A stretch of 64,000 nt of DNA, taken from positions 162,440,983-162,504,982 of the forward strand of contig CM066319.1 of NCBI GenBank assembly GCA_033807775.1, in the 5' to 3' direction. Positions 9,771 to 19,879 of the stretch are shown in pieces (position 1 is the first letter of the stretch; each line of letters begins with the position of its first letter). Made by a program: the position numbers and the translations under genes. The notes beneath the pieces were generated by a model. It was given only the letters and a program-made list of their open reading frames with translations, was not told where the DNA came from and made no database searches. Source of the DNA: Saussurea involucrata. Taxonomy: Eukaryota; Streptophyta; Magnoliopsida; Asterales; Asteraceae.

Positions 9771-11408
9771 TCACCTCCTGAAAGCGCAAGGCGCGAAACC
9801 CTTGCCTCCGAAGAAGCTGAACCAAGTCTTGAATGTAGATGGTCTACGACCATTGGCGGCAGCACTTGAGCTCGAGCCGGTGGTCAAAGGGTCAGGTTGA
9901 CCATCAGCCACGTGGTTAACAATCGGGGGAAACTCAACTACATCTTCTTGAACTCCACCATCACTAGTACTTGCATCCACAACTTCAGCTTCAACTTCAC
10001 AAACATCCAAATTGACAATCAATGATCCCCTTCTAGCCCTTAACCAATCTCCAACTTCACAAGTCACATTCTTGCACTTCTTCACCTTTATCTTTACCAA
10101 ATTAGGGCAACCCCAAGCAAAAGCTTCAAGCCCTTCATCAGAAACAGGACACCCCTTTATACAAAGCTTCTTCAAAGCCACACATTTTGATGCAATGCAA
10201 GAAATCTCACCATCAGCTATTGTTTCACTTCCACATAGAGCTAATCTCTCCAACTTTTGACAATTTGTAGCAATAGCATCTAGACTAATTGAGTTAGGGT
10301 TAACCCCAATCAAAACCAATTCTTGAAGGTTCGCACTATGTTTAGCAATGGCAATCAAACCCTCGTTTCCTATCCTGTTTGTTCTCCAACCGTCGATATG
10401 AAGTTTTCTTAAGTACTTACAGTGTTCGGCGACGGCAATCAGACCAGTATTCGTGCATTCAGGAGTCTTAACAATATGTAAAGTTTCCAATTTGGAACAA
10501 CTAGATAGAAATGACAGACCAACATCACTCACCTGAAGCCTTTCGAGATGAACTTCAACCAAACAATTATCTGAAGTGGCGATCATCTCCAACAACCTAT
10601 CCCAATCGCCTAAACAGCGCAGCAATTTCAGCGTTTTCAGTTTCTTCGCACCGCTAATCAAAGGTCCGAAGAACTGTCCGTTGTAAAGCTCCTTAAGACA
10701 TATGGTTTTGAGCGACGAAGCCGCGGCGCCGGCGCCAATCGACTCGGCTGCGGCATCGTTGATGCCTCTTAATCGCTTGACTGAGAGTTCCTCGAGAGAA
10801 GAACATCTATCGAGAAGTGCGTTTATGCCTTTCGCACCAAACATGCAAGATCCGCAAGAGAATTTCTTCAAAGCCTTGCAGTTTTTGGCTAAGCCGGCCA
10901 TACCTACATCAGTTATTTCTCGGCATCCGCGGAGCTTGAGGCGCGTGAGATTAGGGCACCGTAAAGAGATAAGGATCAAACCTTCGTCGTTTATGCTAAC
11001 GGATCTGCGGTCGCATCGGAGAGCGAGTTTCGTGACGGAATCGAACCGTGAGAAAATGGCCGGAATAACGGGGATGAGGTCAGATTGGGCGTTTAGAGCC
11101 AAGCGGTGGCGACTCTGGCCTTCGACAAGCAGCCATCGGCGAGAGACAAGAGAACATCGCTTCCGTTCGCCGGAGTTGAGGAACTGGAAAACTATGGCTA
11201 AACATTCATCGGGAATTTCAGATGTGTAGTCGATTGTGGTGGTTACAGCATCAGGAAACTCAAACGAGGGTTCCTTTTTGGAGTGCATAAATGAGAAAAT
11301 ATCTGATCGAGCCGAGAAAGAAGAAGAGAGACTAATAGAGCGGTGGTGGCGGTGTGTTGACCGCGGCGGAGGCGGCGACGGCGCGTGGGTAGAAGAGGAT
11401 TGGCCCAT
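9771..11408 (-). CDS. SKIP2: F-box/LRR protein of the SKIP2/VFB type
   Basis: A single-exon gene of 545 codons. Residues 1-60 are Ser/Pro/His-rich and start MGQSSS, which fits an N-myristoylation consensus (Gly2, Ser6). The F-box is at about 62-105 (SEIPDECLAIVFQFL, RKRCSLVSRRWL). From about 125 to 480 there are leucine-rich repeats of the cysteine-containing type (CPNLTRLKLRGCREITDVGM, CSSLEELSVKRLRGI, CPNLVKIKVKKCKNV). The C-terminus is Ser/Ala-rich and ends FKTWFSFFGGKGF. Family members bind ASK/SKP1 through the F-box as substrate receptors of SCF ubiquitin ligases; in Arabidopsis the VFB group affects auxin-related growth and lateral roots. The frame is intact and the codon use is ordinary, unlike the neighbouring repeats. 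It is the only clear host gene in the window. The start was chosen at the first Met of the long frame. Confidence 0.93.
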   Translation of the reverse strand: MGQSSSTHAPSPPPPRSTHRHHRSISLSSSFSARSDIFSFMHSKKEPSFEFPDAVTTTIDYTSEIPDECLAIVFQFLNSGERKRCSLVSRRWLLVEGQSRHRLALNAQSDLIPVIPAIFSRFDSVTKLALRCDRRSVSINDEGLILISLRCPNLTRLKLRGCREITDVGMAGLAKNCKALKKFSCGSCMFGAKGINALLDRCSSLEELSVKRLRGINDAAAESIGAGAAASSLKTICLKELYNGQFFGPLISGAKKLKTLKLLRCLGDWDRLLEMIATSDNCLVEVHLERLQVSDVGLSFLSSCSKLETLHIVKTPECTNTGLIAVAEHCKYLRKLHIDGWRTNRIGNEGLIAIAKHSANLQELVLIGVNPNSISLDAIATNCQKLERLALCGSETIADGEISCIASKCVALKKLCIKGCPVSDEGLEAFAWGCPNLVKIKVKKCKNVTCEVGDWLRARRGSLIVNLDVCEVEAEVVDASTSDGGVQEDVVEFPPIVNHVADGQPDPLTTGSSSSAAANGRRPSTFKTWFSFFGGKGFAPCAFRR

Positions 11409-12252
11409 CCAGGCGTGGTGGCTGGTGGGTGTGGTTTAGTTTGATGAGGACGTTAAATAGTGAACAGATTGCGGGTTAATGGGTTCCAAATAAAGACCCG
11501 AATTCTGATATCCGAATATCACCAACAAATTTTTAACTTTAAAATGACAATGTTTTTATTAATTTTGTGTCTTTTATTGTAAATTAAGAATTAATTTTTA
11601 ATAAAAAAATTATTGAAATTTATGTTTGAATATAAGAGAAATTGTAATTAATGATTAGACATGTTTTACTTATTTAAAAATATGATAAAAAAGCTTTTGT
11701 AAAATTTATCGATATTGGGTAAGTTAAATATTATAATTTGTTTGATGTAATTTGTTTGATTATAACATTATAATATAAATATAATTTAGATTTTAAAATA
11801 AATATGTAATTTGTTTTAGTTCAAATGATTGAGATTTTTTATGGTTAAAGATAAATGATTGGGTATTTTGTGTTATTTACAGGGATTTTGTTGTGTTCTC
11901 GAAACAATTTTCATGAATGAAAGGGAGGGAATGATGGAAAAGTTTATAAAACCTCGTGTTTTTAAAACTTTTTTAGGAAAAAAGAAAGGTTATAGAAGAA
12001 AAATAATGACAGGTATTCTCCCAAAACTTTATTTTTTTCAAATGTGGAAGAAAATTGAAGAATGAACGGAAATAAATTAAAACTCTTTTAAAAAAATTCT
12101 AGAATTACAAAACTATTTCACATTTCATTATAAATGATATATCTTTAAAAGATATATTTATAAAAATGACATATTTTCTTTCATTTATTTTATCTTTAAA
12201 AACATAAAACATATTTTATATTTTCATTTCCTTTCTTTTTACTCCTTTTCCA
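11409..12252 (-). promoter_or_regulatory. Upstream region of the F-box gene
   Basis: About 850 bases separate the F-box start codon from Harbinger element B. The first 110 bases upstream (minus strand) contain CACTATTTAACG and CTTTATTTGG, either of which could serve as a weak TATA-like element. The rest is AT-rich and contains no gene. Element B therefore lies within the upstream region of the F-box gene and could affect its expression. This is an inference from position only. Confidence 0.35.
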
Positions 12253-12625
12253 TAAGGCCTTCCGTACCCCAAGCGGGGAAGGGGCTCGGGATGGGGAGGT
12301 GGCAGCGGGGTTGGGCTACGGCCCGGGGTGGTCATGCGGGAAGGGATGGTTTTCGGGGTTGGGTTCCCGATCCATCCCGAGGGTTTTTTTTTTTTTAAAA
12401 AAAAAATTTAATTAAATTTTTTAAAAAATAACCGTTGAACGGCTCTTTCTTAAAAAAAAAATTTCTCAATTTAATCCCACTATATATTTAACCCTCAACC
12501 TCTTATTTCTCACACCTCTCAACCTCTTATTTCTCACACCTCTCAACCTCTTATTCTCTCAACCTCTTATTTCTCACACCTCTCAAACTCTCTCAAATTT
12601 TCTCAACCTCTATATATTAAACAAT

Positions 12626-13296
12626 ATGGATTCGCCACAACCCGGTTCACCAACCGCGTCATCATCATCCGTAGACACCGACGAGTTGTTGAAGCAGTGG
12701 CCTCTCAAGATCTATGGATCTGGCACGCATACTTTGGTGTTGCCGGTTCCAACAACGACATCAATGTTCTCAATCAGTCGCCCATCTTCAACGATGTATA
12801 TGATGGAAAAGCACCCGACTGCCCTTTTGAGGTGAATGGAGCCACCTACAAGCATGGATATTATCTAACGGATGGGATATATCCGGAATGGGCTACTTTC
12901 GTAAAATCATTTACGTGCCCACAAGACTCTAAACGACAAAAGTTCAAGTCCGCGCAAGAATCCGCACGTAAAGATGTTGAACGAGCTTTTGGCGTGCTTA
13001 AACAACGTTGGCATATACTTCATAACCCGGCACGCGGATGGGAACCGGCAATATTGAGAAACATTATGTACGCTTGTGTCATATTACACAATATGATACT
13101 CGAAGACGAAAACCATGCTATTTGTGGTGACGTGGAAAACGACTTTTTCACGAATGATATCGAAAGCCAAATCAGTGAGACACAACGCGCGGCAAATGTT
13201 CGAGAAGTCATAAACCGGGAAACTCATAATAACCTTCGGTCGGATTTGGTCGAACATATTTGGCGTATCCAAGTTCCCAACAATGACGACGAGTAG
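12626..13296 (+). pseudogene. PIF/Harbinger DDE transposase, internally deleted
   Basis: The gene starts MDSPQPGSPTASSSSVDTDE, then switches frame near 12690-12700 into the C-terminal half of the transposase: DLWIWHAYFGVAGSNNDINV, a segment with TDGIYPEWATFVKSF, then KDVERAFGVLKQRWHIL and the end HIWRIQVPNNDDE. The Asp in GSNNDINV and the Glu in VERAFGVLK fit the second and third acidic catalytic residues. The first Asp and the helix-turn-helix region are missing. Intact family proteins are about 400 residues; only about 220 remain, and the deletion joint is out of frame, so this is not functional. Confidence 0.8.
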
Positions 13297-13493
13297 ATTT
13301 TTAAATTTATTTTGTAATTTTTTATTTTTTAATGAATGATATGAATTTTAATTTTTATTATTTATTTTATTTTTATTTATTAAAAATATATATATAAATA
13401 TTTTTATTTTTTTAAATAATTAAATGTATAAATAAAAGAATTAAAATAAATGAGATGGCAAAGGGGTTTGAGGGAATGGGGTACGGATGTTTA

Positions 13494-14678
13494 GAGCACC
13501 CACATGGGGGTTGCAATATGGATTGCAAATGGGAAAGTTGTCAGGAAGTGAAAGTCACATAGGATTTGAATTGCAACATTTGCAATCCATATTGCAAGCA
13601 CACGTAGGTAATTGTTTTCATTTTCTATTTATTTAAATAGATTAAATTATAATATTTAATAAACTATATATTAAATGGTTATTGAAAACAATAAACTTTA
13701 TAAATATTAATATGAATTTATTTTTAATTAATTAAATTAACGTTAACCATCAAAATTAATAATTACTTAAAATTACTATTATACATAATAAAACATACAA
13801 TACTGATAAAACTACATATAATATAATCTAATACGCACGATTAATAAAATAACAGAAACAAAAATACATCCTTATTCGTCTAAAAGTTGACGAATTTTTT
13901 TATCGTACAACTTTCGTTGTTGCTCTGTCATAGTTGATGGATCCATTTCCATCAACCTGATTGCCAATTCTTCTTTTTTAAGTTGCTCTTTCATTTTCTC
14001 CCTTTCCTCTTTCTTTTTTTCTCGTTCATCTTTTTTTCTCTCTCGTTCTTTTATAGCTTCTGTATACGATTTCATTGCTTCTATTTTTTCAGCATCGAGA
14101 TTGAATTGTTCTTTCATCGCCTTATCGATACGGTCGATAGAGTTAGTTGATAAACATTCCTGTTTACCTTTATCCTTTGAAGCTTTCCTTCCCATTGGAC
14201 GAGCAGTCGACGTTAGCTCAGGGGTCGATGTGTTTGTATTTGAGGATGATGAGGTGTATTGTCCCGAACCATCATTTTTTGTTCTCTTCGACCCCCTATC
14301 TTCTACTAGGTCAACCTCTATAGGTCTCTCTTGTTGACTGGTCCATTTTTCTATCTATATGTAATCTTTTTAATTCAATAAATGTTGTGTTTTGATATAA
14401 TTTAATAAATTATATATTATTATATCATATATTAATCGTTTATTTGAAATTAATGTTTATATTTTAATTAACATTAAATTAAAATAAAGAATTTTATATA
14501 TTATGTTATATTAATTAAAAAATAAAATGTATATAATAATTTATAAAGTAATTAATAAATGTTAATAGTGGGGACCACTTTTGAAAGTGTAGGTGGATTG
14601 CACGTGTGTGAAAGGTAATTGCAAATGCTGAGGTGGCACAATTGAAAGTGTAAATGAATTTCAGGGATGTGGATGGTC
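13494..14678 (-). mobile_element. Harbinger-like element nested in element B
   Basis: TTA duplication (13491-13493, 14679-14681) and ends GAGCACCCACATGGGGG / GACCATCCACATCCCTG (second read on the minus strand). Comparison with element A shows the interrupted sequence: GGTGTTTAGGGATCGTGAGGG in A is split here after GTTTA. The insert carries a C-terminal piece of a MYB-like ORF2 and hairpin-forming ends (GCAATATGGATTGCAA near 13511, with the complement near 13580). Confidence 0.75.
13872..14350 (-). pseudogene. C-terminal exon of a Harbinger MYB-like ORF2 (NAM-associated-like tail)
   Basis: The reading frame is open from a splice-acceptor-like ATATAG just upstream of 14350 to the stop at 13872. 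It starts KWTSQQERPIEVDL, passes RGSKRTKNDGSGQY, a Ser/Thr/Asn-rich linker and RPMGRKASKDKGKQ, and ends in a long Lys/Glu coiled coil (KERERKKDEREKKKEEREK) followed by MDPSTMTEQQRKLYDKKI. This layout is typical of the C-terminal half of PIF/Harbinger ORF2 proteins, which are often annotated as NAM-associated or GST-T3-like. The SANT-like N-terminal exon is absent, so it is a fragment. Confidence 0.65.
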
Positions 14679-14784
14679 TTAGGGATCGTGAGGGATGGAG
14701 TGAGGGATGAAAGAAAAGCTGATGTGGCGATGATGTGGAGGGGAATCATTGAAAGATTCCTCCCATGAGGTACTGATGGCCTAA

Positions 14785-15469
14785 CACATATAAAAGAGTA
14801 ATTATTTTTCTTTTTATTCAGTTAATTATTTTTTCCTTTTCTTCCCACATTCAAACACACAACACCAATGCAAATATTTTATAATAAATATTATGTGTAT
14901 TTAATTGTTGTTTTTACACTATCACCAATAGAATTTTCTAAATAAATAAAATAGAGATTTTTGCAATTTTTCTTATTATAAAATATCCTTCAAACATTCT
15001 CCAAAATGGAGCATAGATATAAGAGAATAAATTTGTTCCCATATTTTGATGGAGTTAGAAAAATCTTGAAAATTAAATTTTGAGAAAATAGAAAATATGT
15101 TTTAATTATTATTTTTATTTATTTCAGATGAGAAAACATACATTTAATGTATTTCTTTTAAAAGTTGTTAAGATATTAAATGCATTCAAATATATAATAA
15201 CACATTTTACACTAAAATCTCTAAAATAAGATATTATTGGAACTAAATATAATTGTTTTTGTCAAAGTTCTAAGTTTTTCTTCTTTATTGTAGAGAAATT
15301 ATGAAAAAGTTGTTAAAGATGTTCATATTTATTATTTAACATATGATCTTAATATTTGTGCAAGATTTTCTGTAAATATTATGATAGTCGGATGATCAAA
15401 TTTGTACAGTTTAAAAAATAAAAGTTGAAATTTCTATAAAGAAAATAACTAAAATCATAAGAAAGTAAA
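14785..15469. other. AT-rich spacer, no gene seen
   Basis: Low-complexity AT-rich DNA without long ORFs or clear repeats. Confidence 0.4.
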
Positions 15470-15849
15470 TTATAGCATTGTTTGGCAAAAAATATTAGCT
15501 TATAAGTTATAAGTTATCTTATTTTTTGGTACATGTTTGGATGATCATAAGGTCATGAGTACCACTACCCAATGAACCCAATGACCCCACTTGTCACCTC
15601 AGCGTCACATCAGCTTTTCTTTTTCCTACCCTCCTTACCCAAAAATGGAGTACCACTACCCAATGAACCACTTGCCACCTCATCTTTTTTAATTCTTTTA
15701 TTTATACATTTAATTATTTAACAAAATAAAAATATTTATATATTTTTAATAAATAAAAATAAGATAAATAATAAAAATAAAAATTCATATCATTCATTAA
15801 AAAATTAAAAATTACAAAATAAATTTAAAAATTACAAAATATTAAAAAT

Positions 15850-16433
15850 CTACTCGTCGTCATTGTTGGGAACTTGGATACGCCAAATATGTTCGACCAA
15901 ATCCGACCGAAGGTTATTATGAGTGTCCCGGTTTTTGACTTCTCGAACATTTGTCGCGCGTTGTTCCTCACTGATTTGTGTTTCGATATCATCCGTGAAA
16001 AGGTCATTTTCATCGCCACCACAAATGGCATGGTCTTCGTCTTCGAGTATCATATTGTGTAATATGACACAAGCGTACATAATGTTTCCCAATCTTGTCG
16101 GATGCCATCCGCGTGCCGGGTTATGAAGTATATGCCAACGTTGTTTAAGCACGTCAAAAGCTCGTTCAAAGTAGTCCCGCAAAACATATCCGGTGTATAA
16201 ACCGGGTTGTTGCCAAAGTAGTCCCGCAAAAGCCGCTCGTTTGCAGCTACCCGACCTCTTTCTATGTTCTCGGCCCTCGGTTCTCTTCTTGACGATGAGG
16301 CGGTGCTACCATAAATTAATTTTGCAGCTTCTCGAACCAACCCTACAAAAATTTCCGTTTGATGATGCAAGTACTCGTCGGTGTCTATGGATGATGATGA
16401 TGCGGTCGATGAAGCGGGTTGTGGCGAATCCAT
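15850..16433 (-). pseudogene. PIF/Harbinger DDE transposase, internally deleted (second case)
   Basis: The N-terminal part starts MDSPQPASSTASSSSIDTDE and includes REPRAENIERGRVAANERLL and RDYFGNNPVYTPDMF. The C-terminal part resumes in another frame at MRDYFERAFDVLKQRWHIL and ends HIWRIQVPNNDDE. The middle, including the first two catalytic acidic residues, is missing. Its ends match the transposase in element B, but the deletion is different: this copy keeps more of the N-terminus and less of the catalytic core. Both copies therefore decayed independently from one family. Confidence 0.8.
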
Positions 16434-16662
16434 ATTGTCTAAAATTGAAGAAATAAATGGAAGAAAGTATAGAGTTGTTTGGTGTGAAAAAATGAAGATG
16501 ATAGAGGTTAATATATATAGTGTGTATAATTTGAAAAAAATAAAAAATAAAATAATAATATAGCCGTTGGTAAACGGTATTATTCAAAAAAATAAAAAAA
16601 ATTAAACCACAACGGGTTGATCGAGTTGGTGAACCCGGTAGCCTTCCCGCTACCTACCCGAT

Positions 16663-16678
16663 CCCCCCCCCCCCCCCC
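16663..16678 (+). repeat. Poly-C run (16)
   Basis: Sixteen C residues within the subterminal region of element C. Confidence 0.85.
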
Positions 16679-17281
16679 GTATGGCTGCCCGATTGCTACC
16701 CAACGAACCCGATGCCACGATGGACCGAGCCCGAGCCCGTACCCGATGGCGGTACGGGTGGTCTAAGCTAGTTTATAAACTAGCTTTTGAAACGCTACTT
16801 GAAGTAGCTTTTGAGTAGTTTTTTGTGAATATTTCATTAATATTAATTATTATTTGGTAACTATTATTATAAATAAATATTAATTTTTTAAATTTAATTA
16901 TATTTAATTAATAAATATTAATTGAAAATTATTAAATTAATTTTTAATTATATAGTGATATTAATTTTTATTTTTTTAAAGATATTGTTGATCACATAAA
17001 TTATTTTTATATACTTTTTTAATATTAATCAATATATTTTAATTATCAATTACTATTATCTTTTCTAATTATTATTTGATTATTTTTTTCATACTATATG
17101 TAACGGTTATTTTAAATCATATATTATATTGCTATAATTTTGTTTTAATTATATATTTAAATATTGTAATTGATAGTTTTTTGAAGATGTCTTTTTTTGT
17201 CATTTTAAATGTTTATAAGCTAGTTTTGTCAAACATGACTTCTTCATCAGCTAGTTTGTCAAACATAGCCTTAGTTTAATT

Positions 17282-17302
17282 CCCCCCCCCCCCCCCCCCC
17301 CC
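17282..17302 (+). repeat. Poly-C run (21)
   Basis: Twenty-one C residues just outside the right end of the outer MITE, following TTAATT. Confidence 0.85.
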
Positions 17303-17879
17303 AAGAATCTTATTTGGAGGCTCCAAAGATCCCACCCAAAAGCAAGTGAATCTAGTAGATAAATTTGTTCAATGCGTATTGAATAGTTCACTAGCCTAAT
17401 GTAAAATTGTAAGTGTTAAGTTTGAACTCAAAATTTTCTAAGTTACTATGTGTTTCAACAAACGAGCTTATATTTTATACTCTACTTTAAATTCACCTAA
17501 ACATTTCAAATAACTTACTATTTGAACCCTTTTTGGATCAAATCATAGCATTATAAATATAATACAAATAACTTTGATGTTGATGTGTGTGAATACGAAA
17601 CTGGTAGGGTGGTTCAATTAGCACATAGACGGGAGTTCATATAGCCTTACCCAAAGACTATAATGGTTGTCACAAATCACAACACCATGAATTTTGACCC
17701 TTAAATGGCATCTAAAACCATAAGTAGTATTTATGTCCAACATAAACACTAGGGAAAAGGAGTTGTCGAATAAAATTCATCCCAAACGAGCATGTTTCAA
17801 CACATAAATCATGTGTCGGTATTTACAAAAAATGGTTGACAAAAAAATATAAAAATGATACCTCATCTTCTTCAAGTTG

Positions 17880-18715
17880 AATAGCCACTGCAAGTGCTTG
17901 GTCTAGCGTTGGAGACATGCTTTGATGTTTTAACCTTATCATTTTTATCCTTATCGCCCTGCACAAAACAGAACAATAAAAAAATATAATTCAAAATCAT
18001 AAGAAAATAATAAAACAAGAGTCAATTTGCCCTAAGAGGACCATAAGATATGAATGGCTATACCAGAAAAAATGTTTGTGGGCAGAAGGTCTAAATTCCG
18101 ATTGGTTTGTGGGTAAAAGATGTTTTTGCATAGTCCGAACAAACTCGTAGGACCAAATGTGTTAGATTTTATAATTATACAAAAAACACTTTTTAAAAAG
18201 CGGATTTGAGATCGATGTAAAATATCTTTCACGAACACAATACAATATGAATCTGAAAAATAAAAAAATAAAAAAAATTACGAAGAGGGCCGTAAATTTC
18301 TTATCAGTTACACCGTGTAAAAGTTGGATTTAGCACACCATCTTGTAGTGTTTGTTCCATAATTGTCACTATAGTGATATCTTCAATAGATCTACATATT
18401 TGATAAGGTACAATTGGGTTTTTTTTGATTATCTAGGTAATTAGAAAGATTACATGACAGATCTACTGCAAACTCAACAATGATCATCAATTCCAGGTAA
18501 GGAAGATCAATTTATCTCATGATTCTTATTTATCCGATAGACAATACATGAATCAAACTGCAAAAACTGGTTTAGTTAATGAAATGCAAGCCATGTGATA
18601 GCGAAAGGGCATAGTGAAAGATCATTGTCGCTTACCATTGAAGAAGCAGATTGAGTCGGAAGGAAATGTGTTGCGGCTACACCAAAGTTTTACTCTCTCG
18701 AAACCCTAATCACAA
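17880..18715 (-). other. Possible spliced gene fragment (5' leader exon plus one exon)
   Basis: On the minus strand, 18715-18635 resembles a plant leader exon: GATTAGGGTTTCGAGAGAG, ending CTTCTTCAATG before GTAAGC. Further on, 17957-17880 is flanked by TTGTGCAG and GTATCATT. In one frame it is fully open and reads MSPTLDQALAVAIQLEEDE near its end. The frame that would follow from an ATG in the first exon hits a stop, so the joining is uncertain. I do not recognise a family. It may be a captured or decayed gene. Confidence 0.3.
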
Positions 18716-19099
18716 ATATATTTACAGGAAAAAAAACTTATATATGTGGAATGCGCTAAAAATAAAATTGATTATGCAGTTTCTCCACATGCCGTGTCCT
18801 AATTGGTAGATTTGATTCCACTTGGACATACATAATTTCTCCATATGTCATATCCTAAAGCAAGTGAAGGGGCAAGGTATTTTCATAAAAATCGTTAATG
18901 ATTGTTCATTTTCTGATACATACCTCTGTATTATGAAAATCACCACCAACCTCGGGTAAAGGTGTTTGAATCATCGACGTCGATTAAATATTTTGTTTAT
19001 CATTCTATCCCACCAATCTACATTAAACTAGTCATGTACCAGCAAAATGTAGCCGGAATGCAAAATTTTCTAGTAAACCAAGAATAAAAAAGAAATATA

Positions 19100-19875
19100 G
19101 GGGGTGTTTGGGATTGCTTATTTAAAGGGCTTTTTAGCTTATTCCGGTGTGATACCGGAGATAAGCACTTTTTAGTGCTTGGATGGAGAAAAAAATAAAA
19201 GTGCTTATAGCGGTGCCAAACCAGTGAAAATGAGTTTTTCATAAGTCTTTTGGTTCTAACTTATGAATTATTGACTTATCAGAGTTTAAAAACAAATGAC
19301 CATTTTAAACCAATCTGATCGTCTTTTCTCTGTGTGTCTCTCTTCTCCAAACGAACCTGCTCTCATCACCATCGCTCGACCTGTTTCACCCTCGTTCGTC
19401 CCTCCTCTCTTCAGGTATGTTTTCTCTCCATCTCACTTGATTTGTTTTCTGTTCGATTTTCTGCTCTAAACCTCTGATCGATTTCCTTATTCCTCACGCA
19501 TCAATTGGATTGTTTGGATTGTATCTGTTCCTCTCAAATAGAAGGAAACAGTTTTGAAAACTTTTGGTTTCTTCTGTCTTATAGCATGTGTAGATTATTT
19601 TTCAAGGACATTGTACATTATTGGTTTAAGATCTAATATTAGAATGCTAACATAATACATATGTGGGTCTGTCAATCAGGAGCATTCAGGAGCCACTTGC
19701 CAATTGAAATGCTTGTAATTTGTGCAATAACTATAGATCATGTAGTTACCTCTAATATTTAAGAATGTCCTATTTGGTCATTTTTACATGTATAAGCAAA
19801 ATTTGCCAAACACGTAAAAACAACTTATCAACATATTGCGATTTGGTACCGCTATAAGCTAATCCAAACACATTT
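19100..19875. mobile_element. MITE with leader/first-exon-like interior
   Basis: Left end GGGGGTGTTTGGGATTGC; right end, read on the other strand, TGTGTTTGGATTAGC. Both arms contain CTTATAGCGGTRCCAAA-type words. The interior (19320-19420) is CT-rich (TCTCTGTGTGTCTCTC) and ends CTCTTCAG followed by GTATG. No target duplication could be fixed. Confidence 0.5.
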
Positions 19876-19879
19876 TACA

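Larger units (their letters stand above)
12256..14781 (+). mobile_element. PIF/Harbinger element B (deleted transposase), hosting another Harbinger element
   Basis: TAA duplication (12253-12255, 14782-14784); ends GGCCTTCCGTACCCC and, read on the other strand, GGCCATCAGTACCTC. The left leader (AACCGTTGAACGGCTC, then repeated CACACCTCTCAACCTCTTATT) and the tail match element A. Its tail is split by the nested element at 13494-14678. The sole gene is an internally deleted transposase. Confidence 0.8.
15552..16763 (-). mobile_element. PIF/Harbinger element C (deleted transposase)
   Basis: TAA duplication (15549-15551, 16764-16766). The ends are less well conserved than in A and B (left GGTCATGAGTACC; right, read on the minus strand, GACCACCCGTACC). 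It carries a deleted transposase on the minus strand and the same AT-rich tail as A and B. A poly-C run lies close to its right end. Confidence 0.75.
15473..17270. mobile_element. Tourist-like MITE split by Harbinger element C
   Basis: Left end TAGCATTGTTTGGCAAAA; right end, read on the other strand, GGCTATGTTTGACAAAC. TTA flanks both (15470-15472, 17271-17273). The inner arms contain AGCTTATAAGTTATAAG and AGCTAGTTTATAAACTAGC. Its two halves (15473-15551 and 16764-17270) are separated by element C. Confidence 0.55.

Noticed and set aside
10702..11229. 175-codon ORF on the plus strand
   Set aside because: It is antisense to the F-box gene in the same interval and has no domain; a shadow of high-GC coding sequence.
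19018..19242. Short ORFs around the MITE at 19.1 kb
   Set aside because: They overlap the MITE end and lack any domain or conservation signal.
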